Source of the DNA: Planctomycetaceae bacterium
GTDB taxonomy: Bacteria > Planctomycetota > Planctomycetia > Planctomycetales > Planctomycetaceae
Assembly (NCBI GenBank): GCA_002722955.1
Contig: PBMZ01000132.1
Span: 1 to 34,265, forward strand
DNA: 34,265 bases
Direction: 5' to 3'
In this document: piece by piece, positions 1 to 8,351 of the stretch
Numbering within the stretch: position 1 is the stretch's first letter
Layout: every line of letters begins with the position of its first letter
Program-made: the position numbers and the translations under genes
The notes under the pieces: model-generated
What the model was told of the DNA's origin: nothing
What the model saw: only the letters and a program-made list of their open reading frames with translations
Databases searched by the model: none

Positions 1-32
1 ACTAATCACAAATAACTAATGAAATATTCTTC

Positions 33-3000
33 ATGTTTCTCACCCGCTTAGCAGTTCACCGACCAATTTCCACGCTGATGGTCAGCTTGGTCGTCGTCTT
101 GCTAGGCGTGGAATCGCTACGTCGACTGAATGTCGATTTGATGCCCGAGATGACTTACCCCGTCATCAGCGTCACGACCGTGTATGAAGGTGCCGGGCCC
201 GAAGAGATCGAAACTCTGATTACTCGGCCGCTCGAGCAAGTCTTGAGTTCCATTCAAGGTGCCGAGGAACTGCAAAGTTCCAGCACGGAAGGCAGCAGCA
301 GCATCCGAGTTCGATTTGCATGGAATGCGAACTTGGATTCCGCTGTCGGCGACATGCGCGCCAAGATCGAACGCTTGCGAGCCAAATTGCCTGACGATGT
401 CGATCCGCCGTATGTGCGACGTTATGACATTGCCGACTCGCCCATCATTTACCTCGGTTTAGTCAGTGACCTCGACATCATACCGCTGACTCGGCTGACC
501 GAAACAATCGTTGTCCCGCAGCTCGAACGAATTGACGGTGTCGCCTCGGTACGGATTCGCGGAGGCGTCCGTCGAGAGATTCAAGTTGACCTCGATCGGC
601 AAAAGTTGGAAGCGCTCAGCATGGGCGTTAACGAGATTGTCGAATCTTTGCGAAGTCAAAACGTCAACCAACCCGCAGGCGACTTCGAGCAAGGACACCT
701 GAACCTACTAGTTCGCAGCCGTGGCGAGTTTCAGTCGCTTAAAGAGATCGAGAACACGGTCATCCGAGAACGCAGCGGCGCGGTTGTGCGACTGCGAGAT
801 ATCGCAAAGACGATCGATGGCGAAGAGCGGCGTACCGAGATGACTCGGATTAACCAAACGCCGGGTTTGTTAGTTTACATCAACAAGCAATCCGGCGCGA
901 ACACGATCGAGGTTAGCGACCGAGTCCGCGCGGCGATGGGCCGCATCAACGCCTCGATGGATAAAGCGGAACTCGGGATCAGACTGGATAAGTCCGAATT
1001 CATCCGAAGTGCCATCGACAACGTTCGCGAGTCGGCCGTTTATGGGATGGGTCTGGCGGTCATCGTGCTGATTCTATTTCTGGGGAGCTTTCGAAGCACT
1101 CTGGTTATTGGCGTCTCGATGCCGTTATCGGTGATGGCGACCTTCGTGTTGATGTTCTTCTGCGGATTTACGTTGAACATGGTTTCGTTCGGTGGCTTGA
1201 CGCTTGGCATCGGTTTACTTGTTGACAATTCGATCGTCGTGCTGGAAAGCATCTACCGCAAACGGGACGAGGGACTCTCAAGCATTCAAGCGGCTTTGGA
1301 TGGAACGGCCGAGGTCTCGTCAGCTATCGTCGCCAGCACATTCACGACGCTGATTGTGTTCTTGCCGATCCTGTTCTTTGGTGGCTCGACCGGCATGATC
1401 CTGCAGCAAATGGCTTGGGTTGTATCGTTCTCGCTAGTGTGCTCGTTGTTAGCGAGCCTCACGCTGGTGCCATCCATGGCGGCTCATTGGTGCATTGTTG
1501 ACAAATCAGGTGACCGCAGCGGCGTCTCAAGAGCGATCCATTGGGTTGTTGGATGTTTTCACAACGCCAATCGCACAATCGTAACGATAGTTGAAAATGC
1601 ATACGGAAGCGCCGTGCGCTTCACTCTGAGATTTTGGGCTCCCGTTTCTTTCGTCATCGTGGCGTTATTTGCGGCGTCAATTGGACTTTACCCGCGCGTT
1701 GGTACCGAGTTCCTCCCCAAACCCGACGAAGGCGACATTCGCGTCTTTGCCCAAATGGCCCCCGGCATTCAAACCGAAGAGTTAGCTAGTCAAGCTGAAA
1801 AGCTCGAATCCCAAATCGCCGAACGCGTTCCCGAAATCCGAATGTCTGCTGCTTTCATAGGAGACGATGCAGAGGACTCGGATGACTGGAACGAGTTTTG
1901 GTTTCGGCTGCACCTGAATCCTCGCGACGAACGAATTCGCACTGTCGAAGAGATTCGTAAGGACTTGGACAAGACCGTCCGCGTTCCTGGCGCGAGCGTG
2001 AAGGTGCAAGTGCGAAATGAAATGTCGTTGACGCGATTTTTGTCTGATAGCGGCGGCGATATCGAAGTGGAGGTTCGCGGCCACGATATGAAGACAGCTG
2101 AAGAATTAGCCGCGGTCACCGCCGCGGTTATGAAGTCAGTCGAGGGCTTTGTGAATGTTGAAATCGAACTGGCTGACAAACGACCGGAAGTGGCGGCCAC
2201 GATTGATCGGTCAAAAGCCAGTTTACTGGGAGTCAACGTAAGTGACATCACGCAGACGCTAGAAACAACGATCCGCGGGACAATCGCCACTGTGTTCCGA
2301 GAAGACGGCGATGAGTTCAACGTACGCGTCCGCTTGAGGGAAACGGATCGCAGCCAAATCTCGGATGTAGAACAGGTCGGCGTAAGCATCCCGGCTGGTC
2401 GCGTTGTATCGTTGCGCAACTTCGTCACGTTTACGCCAGCGGACGGTCCCGTTTCTATCAGGCGGCGCGATCAACAACGCGTGCTTGTCGTTTCCGCAAA
2501 TGTCGAAGACCGAGACCTAGGCAGCGCCGTTCGAGAGCTTCAATCCGATCTGAATCGAGTCAACTTACCGGAAGGCTTTACGTTGAGCATCGCTGGCGAC
2601 TGGGAAGATCAGCAGCGAAGTTTCGCTGACTTGCGCAAGGGCTTTGTGTTGGCGGTGCTGTTGATGTACATGATCATGGCATCACAGTTCGAATCGTTAC
2701 GCGACCCGCTTTTGATTTTGCTAACGATTCCGCTCGCAGCCATTGGCGTGTTGTCGTCTCTGGTGGTCAGTGAAACAACACTCAACGTGCAATCGTTCAT
2801 TGGCGTGATCATGCTTTCGGGTATCGTCGTCAACAACGCCATCGTGCTGATCGACTACATGAATCAGTTGCGAAGAGCTCACCCAAGCTGGTCGTTGAAC
2901 GAAATCGCCTGGCGTGCTGCCGTTCGTCGCTTTCGTCCAATCTTGATGACGACGGCAACAACAGTCTTGGCCATGATTCCTATCGCCATCGGCACGGGTG

Positions 3001-3185
3001 AGGGTGGCGAGCTTCAATCTCCCATGGCCATCGTCGTCATCGGCGGTTTGTTGACCAGCACTCTGATCACTCTGGTGGCGATTCCAATTTGCTATCAACT
3101 GTTTGCCAAGCGAGCTCAAACTTCCTCGGAAACTGATTCCGTGGTGGATAGCGAAGTGAGAGAACTTGCAACTTCGCCAAACTAA
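33..3185 (+). CDS. RND-family efflux transporter, HAE1/AcrB-type inner-membrane pump
   Basis: This is a full-length (1050 aa) resistance-nodulation-division permease, which exports substrates using the proton gradient together with a periplasmic adaptor and an outer-membrane channel. Seen: an N-terminal membrane helix (about residues 11-28), a large periplasmic porter segment, a TM block around 330-480, a second porter segment and a second TM block around 865-1030, the usual duplicated 12-TM layout. The TM4 motif LLVDNSIVV carries the expected acidic residue (Asp398). AcrB has two adjacent aspartates here; this protein has Asp-Asn, as many HAE1 pumps do. No strong ribosome site precedes the ATG. 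An adaptor (HlyD-type) gene would be expected just upstream, outside the window. Substrate cannot be predicted. The family call is secure. Confidence 0.95.
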   Translation: MFLTRLAVHRPISTLMVSLVVVLLGVESLRRLNVDLMPEMTYPVISVTTVYEGAGPEEIETLITRPLEQVLSSIQGAEELQSSSTEGSSSIRVRFAWNANLDSAVGDMRAKIERLRAKLPDDVDPPYVRRYDIADSPIIYLGLVSDLDIIPLTRLTETIVVPQLERIDGVASVRIRGGVRREIQVDLDRQKLEALSMGVNEIVESLRSQNVNQPAGDFEQGHLNLLVRSRGEFQSLKEIENTVIRERSGAVVRLRDIAKTIDGEERRTEMTRINQTPGLLVYINKQSGANTIEVSDRVRAAMGRINASMDKAELGIRLDKSEFIRSAIDNVRESAVYGMGLAVIVLILFLGSFRSTLVIGVSMPLSVMATFVLMFFCGFTLNMVSFGGLTLGIGLLVDNSIVVLESIYRKRDEGLSSIQAALDGTAEVSSAIVASTFTTLIVFLPILFFGGSTGMILQQMAWVVSFSLVCSLLASLTLVPSMAAHWCIVDKSGDRSGVSRAIHWVVGCFHNANRTIVTIVENAYGSAVRFTLRFWAPVSFVIVALFAASIGLYPRVGTEFLPKPDEGDIRVFAQMAPGIQTEELASQAEKLESQIAERVPEIRMSAAFIGDDAEDSDDWNEFWFRLHLNPRDERIRTVEEIRKDLDKTVRVPGASVKVQVRNEMSLTRFLSDSGGDIEVEVRGHDMKTAEELAAVTAAVMKSVEGFVNVEIELADKRPEVAATIDRSKASLLGVNVSDITQTLETTIRGTIATVFREDGDEFNVRVRLRETDRSQISDVEQVGVSIPAGRVVSLRNFVTFTPADGPVSIRRRDQQRVLVVSANVEDRDLGSAVRELQSDLNRVNLPEGFTLSIAGDWEDQQRSFADLRKGFVLAVLLMYMIMASQFESLRDPLLILLTIPLAAIGVLSSLVVSETTLNVQSFIGVIMLSGIVVNNAIVLIDYMNQLRRAHPSWSLNEIAWRAAVRRFRPILMTTATTVLAMIPIAIGTGEGGELQSPMAIVVIGGLLTSTLITLVAIPICYQLFAKRAQTSSETDSVVDSEVRELATSPN

Positions 3186-3195
3186 GCTGTATCGC

Positions 3196-3265
3196 GTTGG
3201 AGTCCATCCTTTAGACGCACTTTGACCTAAGGCGCACAGTGGGCGGCTAAAGCCTGTACTCCAAC
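3196..3265. repeat. Imperfect intergenic inverted repeat between convergent genes
   Basis: Arms of 23 bp at 3196-3218 and 3243-3265 match at 19 positions; the outer 8 bp (GTTGGAGT/ACTCCAAC) are perfect and an inner TTTAG/CTAAA block also pairs. It fills the gap between the convergent RND pump and SDR genes, so it could act as a bidirectional terminator. There is no long T-run, and it also looks like a dispersed intergenic palindrome. Confidence 0.6.
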
Positions 3266-3280
3266 GGTTCGTTGGTGTGT

Positions 3281-4063
3281 CTACGGAGGATCAGGTTGTT
3301 GCCACGCACTCATTCCACCATCGACTAAGAGCATTTGGCCGTGAACGTGCCACGCCTCGTCGCTCAACAAGAAAGCGGCAGCCGCACCGCACGGTGATGC
3401 GTCGGGAACTTCGCCAGACGGCGTATGCAATTCCATCCAGCGCATAAAGTCAGCGTTGTCCAAAGCCGGTGATGTCAGCGGTGTCTTGACTAACCCAGGC
3501 GCCATTCCGTTGACGCGAATGCCGTGTGGAGCCAGTGTGACACAGAGTGTCTTGACCATCGTCTCGACGGCACCCTTTGATGTGTCGTAAGCCGCGTGGA
3601 CTTGCTCGGCAAGACGTCCGTTGATGGAACCCGTCAACAACACGCGGCCCTTCACGGAATTCTCGATCCAACGTCGAGCGAAGGCTTGCGTCAAGAAGAA
3701 ATGCGAATAGACGTTCAGCTTCATCGTCCGGTCGAAGGTTTCGAATTCCATCTCTAAGAATTCGTTCTCGCTGTAAGTGCCTGCGTTGCTGGCGAGTAGA
3801 TCAATGTCGTCACGGCAAGAAAGTGCTTGGTCGACAATTGAAGGAATGCACTCCATTGTTGGAGCTGAGAGGTCACCAGTGATCAAGTGGCAATCGCGAC
3901 CGGTGGCTTTCAATTCGGCCAGCGTCTCTTGTGCGGGCTGGTCATCTCGAAGGCCGTGTACGATCACATTGGCGCCGGCTTTGGCCAATGTGGTGGCGAT
4001 GCTGCGACCGACTCCCATAGTACTGCCGGTTACCAACGCAGTGTGCCCGTCAAGATTGATCAT
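3281..4063 (-). CDS. Short-chain dehydrogenase/reductase (SDR), classical type
   Basis: A 260-aa NAD(P)-dependent oxidoreductase with a complete classical SDR motif set: cofactor loop TGSTMGVG (12-19), SNAGT (92-96, the NAG structural motif), Asn117, and catalytic Ser146, Tyr159 and Lys163 (YDTSK). The ending LLVDGGMSAW is the usual cofactor/tetramer region. Length is typical. The start lies 18 bp after the stop of the PSCyt2/PSD1 membrane protein on the same strand, so it is probably the last gene of the sigma-factor operon. It resembles 3-oxoacyl-ACP reductase (FabG)-like and sugar-alcohol dehydrogenases, but substrate cannot be assigned. The ribosome site is weak (GGA). Confidence 0.92.
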   Translation of the reverse strand: MINLDGHTALVTGSTMGVGRSIATTLAKAGANVIVHGLRDDQPAQETLAELKATGRDCHLITGDLSAPTMECIPSIVDQALSCRDDIDLLASNAGTYSENEFLEMEFETFDRTMKLNVYSHFFLTQAFARRWIENSVKGRVLLTGSINGRLAEQVHAAYDTSKGAVETMVKTLCVTLAPHGIRVNGMAPGLVKTPLTSPALDNADFMRWMELHTPSGEVPDASPCGAAAAFLLSDEAWHVHGQMLLVDGGMSAWQQPDPP

Positions 4064-4081
4064 TGTTGCTATTCCGGGGGA

Positions 4082-6268
4082 TCAATGGATCAAGATGAAC
4101 TCGTTCGAGTTCAAGTATGCCCAGAATACATCTTGGATAGCGGAAAGCAAGGCTTCGTTCGAGGCCGTTCGTTGCGGCCGCGTGGCGACAGAACTGTTTA
4201 GCAGCGTTCGCAAACCAGCCAATTCCGATGCTGATGGCTCTCGCGAGAGCGCGGCCAAGCTGACTTGTGTGATCAATGTATCTTCACTCTTGTTGTCGAC
4301 GACAAGGTCTCGCAGCAAAGTGCCTCGCTCAAGGCTAACGGCTCGATCGATTAGCTCGCCATTCATCAGCATCAAAGCTTGAGACACAGTGCCGTTAAAC
4401 AGCGAAGCTTCCGCCAAGTCGTCCGAGTCGAAGGCCAACACGAATTGCTGCAGCCACTCTTGTCGCAGCTTCTCGGCTTCGGTCCAGTCTGAGCCCGCGG
4501 TCTCGTTCGCTTTTGTCGCGACGATCAACGAATCATAAAGTTGTTCGGCCGTCATTTGACGAACGTAAGCACGACTGAACATCGGATCGAAGCCGTGGGC
4601 CGGGTCGTCTTCAAAGTTCGTATCGTTGAATTGGCTGCTGAGCTGGTAGGCGTCGGACAAGCAAATCCAAGTGACCAACCGCTTGATGTCAAAGCCGCTG
4701 CGAACAAACTGTCGCGACAATTGATCGAGCAATGCAGGATGCGATGGGTGAGCATGCGGTCCCATGTCGTCAACCTTGGCCGTGAAACCGTGCCCGAAGA
4801 AGTGAGCCCACATTCGGTTGACCATCGCCGATGCGATCAATGGTTTGTCGCCTTGAACCATCATCTTGGCAAGCTCTTGCCGCCGATCAACGATACCATC
4901 GACTGCATCTTGTGATGCCCGCTTTTCGAATAGTTGAGGATACGCAATGCTGACCAATCCCGTCCGTCGTTCAAACGTTATGTGACCAGCTACAGGTTCG
5001 CTCTTCAGGGTGGCATACCTGGTCATGAAGCGTTGATCATCGTTGAACTCGCGATGATACTTGTCTTCCATGTTGTCGAAGAAACTGGCAAGCGACCAAA
5101 ACTCGTTCATTTTCCAGTCATTATACGGATGATCGTGGCACTGCATGCACTGGATTTGAATGCCCATAAAGACTTGAGCCGTTTGAGCCACTGCAGTCGC
5201 CATCTTCGGACGGGCTTGATTGTCAAGCTTCGCCAAGAGGAAGTTCGTCGCACCGTTGTCGGTCGATTTGCCCTGGGCTGACACGAAGTCGACGACCATT
5301 TCATTCCAAGCTCGATTCTCAGCAAACGATCGACGTAAGTAACGACGTAAGGCCGTGCGATTCACCTTGCGCGAGGTTGAGCGTCCGATGAGGAGATTGG
5401 ACCAGACGGTTGTGAAGTTGCGAACGTATCCAGAATCGTCCAAGAGTTGAGCGACCACACGTTGCCGCTTGTCCTCGGATTCGTCATCTAGGAATTGTTG
5501 TGTCTCATCCAAAGGCGGAATGTGCCCAACGATGTCAAGATATACGCGGCGTAACCATTCGGCATCCGACGCCGATTCCGATGGTTGTATGTCGGCAAGC
5601 TTCCATTGTTCACGGATTCGCTCGTTGATGTATTCGATGGTTGCCGCATTCGAGCCGCGAACAAGCCTCGGTGATTTCGAGGAAACAACAGACTCTTGTT
5701 GTGGGTCAACTGACCTTGCTGGCCTGGGCGATTCGGGAATCGATTGATCTTCCGGCCGAGGCTTACGAAGTTCGATGGGATTCGCGGCAATCTCATCCGG
5801 ATTGCGCTCGCGATCGTTAACTGCCGGTGAGTGGGCTTCATCCTTGCGCGGTGTTTCGCTTCCAACAATTGGAACATCGCTGATGAATCCAGGTTCATTG
5901 TTCGAAGCAATCGGCTGATCCGAGTCGTTGACGAAAGTCACGAAGAGTGCGATCAACACCAGTGCCGCCGAGGCCGCAGTCATGATTCGGACGCGACGCA
6001 GATTCGAACTATGCGATTCAGCAATTTGGACGGTTGCTTCTTCGTCATCCTCTGGTGGGAGCAGATCGAAGACGGGAATCTCGCCACTGCCAATCGCCGT
6101 GTCGTAATGAAGATTCCCATGCAGATGCAAATACTTGACATAAACTTCGCGAGCCGACTTATCGGAGACGACGATTTCATCCAAACGCAGCAACTCAGCA
6201 TCGGTTAGCTTGTCTTCACACAAGCCTTCCAAAAGATCCCAGAGTTCTTTGTGAGTTGCTGAGGTCAT
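4082..6268 (-). CDS. Membrane-anchored anti-sigma-like / PSCyt2 (DUF1549) / PSD1 (DUF1553) fusion protein
   Basis: About 728 aa in four parts. Residues 1-60 match the style of planctomycete anti-sigma/FecR-associated N-termini (LWDLLEG...LRLDEIV...AREVYVKYLHLHGNL). A single TM helix follows near 92-113 (AASAALVLIALFVTF). Residues about 115-205 are low-complexity and proline/serine-rich. The rest is a PSCyt2 domain with a CMQCH haem-binding-type motif (374-378), then a PSD1 domain ending LNSNEFILIH. The expected topology is N-terminus inside, cytochrome-like domain outside. It directly follows the ECF sigma gene: the sigma stop is adjacent to an alternative GTG start at 6274. ATG at 6268 is preferred because it is preceded by GGGATAAG. 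Function is inferred: a regulator of the neighbouring sigma factor whose sensory part is the PSCyt2/PSD1 region. The C-terminal domains are paralogous to the protein at 8352-10007. Confidence 0.88.
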   Translation of the reverse strand: MTSATHKELWDLLEGLCEDKLTDAELLRLDEIVVSDKSAREVYVKYLHLHGNLHYDTAIGSGEIPVFDLLPPEDDEEATVQIAESHSSNLRRVRIMTAASAALVLIALFVTFVNDSDQPIASNNEPGFISDVPIVGSETPRKDEAHSPAVNDRERNPDEIAANPIELRKPRPEDQSIPESPRPARSVDPQQESVVSSKSPRLVRGSNAATIEYINERIREQWKLADIQPSESASDAEWLRRVYLDIVGHIPPLDETQQFLDDESEDKRQRVVAQLLDDSGYVRNFTTVWSNLLIGRSTSRKVNRTALRRYLRRSFAENRAWNEMVVDFVSAQGKSTDNGATNFLLAKLDNQARPKMATAVAQTAQVFMGIQIQCMQCHDHPYNDWKMNEFWSLASFFDNMEDKYHREFNDDQRFMTRYATLKSEPVAGHITFERRTGLVSIAYPQLFEKRASQDAVDGIVDRRQELAKMMVQGDKPLIASAMVNRMWAHFFGHGFTAKVDDMGPHAHPSHPALLDQLSRQFVRSGFDIKRLVTWICLSDAYQLSSQFNDTNFEDDPAHGFDPMFSRAYVRQMTAEQLYDSLIVATKANETAGSDWTEAEKLRQEWLQQFVLAFDSDDLAEASLFNGTVSQALMLMNGELIDRAVSLERGTLLRDLVVDNKSEDTLITQVSLAALSREPSASELAGLRTLLNSSVATRPQRTASNEALLSAIQDVFWAYLNSNEFILIH

Positions 6269-6274
6269 CGTCAC

Positions 6275-6877
6275 TTATCCCAGTCGTAAATCCGACTGAA
6301 AGTCCTCGGTTGCCAGTTGGCGGTTAATGCAGTCAAACAACGCTCGCCGAATCCGCCCTAACGATTGATAAACGGCGTTAATTGGTCGGCGAAGATATTC
6401 AGCGACAGTTTTCCCGTTTTCACCTGGAGCGTATCGCCGTTGAATTAATTCGTAGTCTTTCTCGCTGAGCCTAGTTAGGCAAACTGCTAACGCTCGCTGT
6501 CGTTGTTCCCAATGTTCGCCTTCGTCAAGAATCTCGTTGGCGACGGCTTTCAGGAACTCGTCACTGAAATAGTGGCGGTCGCGTCGACGTCGATCACGAT
6601 ATTTCAGCACCTCAAAATTAGCAATCTTGCACGCCCAGGCGAAAAAGTTCGTTCCCTGTTGAAATGTGTGAAACTTACTCCAAATGACGACATTTGTTTC
6701 CTGTTGAATTTCTTCGGCATCAGCGGGATTAGGAACTTGAGCCAAGATGTAAAGAAACAGTCGTCGTTGGTATTGGCTGAACAATTTAACGAATTCTTGC
6801 TGTTGTTCGGACATGATCTCAGGGGCGAGGCCCGAAGAACGCCGATCGTCAGAAGAGTCCTTCTTGTTCACTGCCAC
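6275..6877 (-). CDS. ECF RNA polymerase sigma factor, Rhodopirellula/Verrucomicrobium family
   Basis: A 200-aa sigma-70-like factor. The sigma2 region lies around 25-95 (FVKLFSQYQRRLFLYILAQ, then ADAEEIQQETNVVIW, then FFAWACKIANFEVLKYRDR), and sigma4 around 125-185 (LSEKDYELIQRRY, then VAEYLRRPINAVYQSLGRIRRAL). The sequence fits the planctomycete/verrucomicrobial ECF group known as Sig-70_gvs1 (TIGR02989). The open frame starts at a GTG (6877); ATG at 6814, just before SEQQQEF, is a reasonable alternative because residues 1-21 look unstructured. The stop touches the start of the anti-sigma-like membrane protein, so the two are almost certainly co-transcribed and translationally coupled. An intrinsic terminator (6938-6965) insulates it from the gene upstream. 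Confidence 0.93.
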   Translation of the reverse strand: MAVNKKDSSDDRRSSGLAPEIMSEQQQEFVKLFSQYQRRLFLYILAQVPNPADAEEIQQETNVVIWSKFHTFQQGTNFFAWACKIANFEVLKYRDRRRRDRHYFSDEFLKAVANEILDEGEHWEQRQRALAVCLTRLSEKDYELIQRRYAPGENGKTVAEYLRRPINAVYQSLGRIRRALFDCINRQLATEDFQSDLRLG

Positions 6878-6937
6878 AAGAATCTCTGATTCGAAATTAG
6901 GGACGGCTTGGCAAGTCGTCCTAACATAGTCATGGAT

Positions 6938-6965
6938 AAAAAACGGGGGCCGTTTAAGCGGCCCC
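6938..6965 (-). terminator. Intrinsic terminator of the DUF1501 gene
   Basis: A perfect 7-bp stem (GGGGCCG 6946-6952 / CGGCCCC 6959-6965) encloses a 6-nt loop. Read on the minus strand it is followed, two bases later, by six T residues (6938-6943). It lies 32 bp past the DUF1501 stop and before the sigma factor start, so it separates the two minus-strand units. Confidence 0.85.
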
Positions 6966-6996
6966 TGCGATCATCTCATTCATCCGTTGGCCCGTG

Positions 6997-8265
6997 TTAG
7001 CCAATCAACTCCTTGATCGGAACACCGCCGTTGGCCAGCTTCATCGGACGTCCGCGCTTCGAGGTGTGGACCGTGGTGGTCGGGATACCCAAAGCGTGCG
7101 AAACGGTTGCCCAAATGTCGCCTGGCAAGTAAGCCTTGCCGACAACCGACGTACCGTCTTTGTCGGTTTCGCCAATGGCTTGACCGTTCTTCAATCCGCC
7201 GCCGCCGATCATCACGGACCAGCTGGCAGCCCAGTGGTCGCGACCGACGTTTTGGTTGATTCGCGGTGTACGAGCGAACTCACCCATCCACACCAACACG
7301 ACGTCGTCGATCATGCCGCGTTGCTTCAAGTCGGCGGTCAAGGCTGCGATACCTTGATCCAACATCGGCAAGCGTTGTTGGCTAAGAGTTTGGAAGACGT
7401 TGTTGTGGAGGTCCCAGCCGCCCATACCAACTTCGATGAAGGGCACGCCAGATTCGACCAAACGTCGAGCCATCAACAAGCCACGGCCAAAGTTGTTGGC
7501 ACCGTATGCTTCGACTACTTCCGGAGCTTCTTGTTCGACGCGGAACGCCGCCATTTGCTCGGAAGTCATCAAGTTGACGGCCTTGCTGTAGACGTCTTTG
7601 TGAGACTGCGGCAGTTCGCCACGCTTCGAGTTAATGAAGCTGGTCTCAATCACGTCGAGCATTGCCAAACGTTGACGCAAACGTCCCTTTTCGACGCCTT
7701 CCATGTTGGCATTACGAATGTTGCCGTTGGAATCGACGACGAACGGAGCGTTGGTCTTACCCAAGAATCCGGGGCTTCCACTGGGTGCGTTCACCGAAAT
7801 GAAACCGGGGATTTCGAGTTCTTTGCGCTTCGTTGCCAATTCGTGGCTGACCACCGAACCGAAGGTTGGGTGAACAACGGTGGGATTCGGCACGAAGCCC
7901 GTGTGCATGAAGTAACGTCCACGGCCGTGGTCGGCTTCACGAGTGCTCATCGCTCGCACGATGGACAGGTCGTCAAACACTTGTGCCGTCTTCGGCATGT
8001 GCTCAGAGATTTGAACGCCGGGAGCCGCCGTGTCGATCGGCTTGAACTCGCCACCATTCTTGGAGCCGGGCTTGAGGTCCCATATGTCGATTGTTGGCGG
8101 TCCACCACCCATCCACATCAAGATGCATGCCTTGTTGCGTTTTTTCAGTTCCGCAGCGTTGGCTTGCATGTGGGAGATGAATTGCAGGGCAGGAATGGTT
8201 GCAGCGGCCGATGCCATGTGCTGCATGAAGTGACGACGATTCATTCCATCTGGAGTAGGTAACAT
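6997..8265 (-). CDS. DUF1501 family protein, Tat-exported
   Basis: A 422-aa member of the DUF1501 family, which has a sulfatase/alkaline-phosphatase-like fold and is abundant in planctomycetes. Seen: a twin-arginine signal with the pair at residues 10-11 ([14 protein letters not shown], then a hydrophobic stretch to about 37), then [40 protein letters not shown], and [21 protein letters not shown], blocks that recur throughout this family. ATG at 8265 is preceded by AAAGGA at good spacing; an internal ATG at 8244 begins MNRRHF and would give a more standard Tat leader. It follows the exported PSCyt2/PSD1 gene by 86 bp, the common planctomycete pairing of DUF1501 with DUF1549/DUF1553. The pair is probably a two-gene operon ended by the terminator at 6938-6965. 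The biochemical role of the pair is unknown. Confidence 0.93.
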   Translation of the reverse strand: MLPTPDGMNRRHFMQHMASAAATIPALQFISHMQANAAELKKRNKACILMWMGGGPPTIDIWDLKPGSKNGGEFKPIDTAAPGVQISEHMPKTAQVFDDLSIVRAMSTREADHGRGRYFMHTGFVPNPTVVHPTFGSVVSHELATKRKELEIPGFISVNAPSGSPGFLGKTNAPFVVDSNGNIRNANMEGVEKGRLRQRLAMLDVIETSFINSKRGELPQSHKDVYSKAVNLMTSEQMAAFRVEQEAPEVVEAYGANNFGRGLLMARRLVESGVPFIEVGMGGWDLHNNVFQTLSQQRLPMLDQGIAALTADLKQRGMIDDVVLVWMGEFARTPRINQNVGRDHWAASWSVMIGGGGLKNGQAIGETDKDGTSVVGKAYLPGDIWATVSHALGIPTTTVHTSKRGRPMKLANGGVPIKELIG

Positions 8266-8351
8266 TAGGATCAGTCCTTTCTAAGGAGTGAGATGATCGT
8301 TTGTGTTTTCAGGTTAATTTCAAATTTCAAACTTGAGATTCAAATCCCAAT

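Noticed and set aside
1790..2428. A 212-codon minus-strand open frame inside the RND pump gene
   Set aside because: Ser/Thr-rich shadow of the pump's second porter domain; no domain or ribosome-site support.
6994..8262. A 422-codon plus-strand open frame lying exactly opposite the DUF1501 gene
   Set aside because: It mirrors the codons of a well-supported gene; its sequence is His/Val/Arg-rich without recognisable domains. Codon bias explains the lack of stops.
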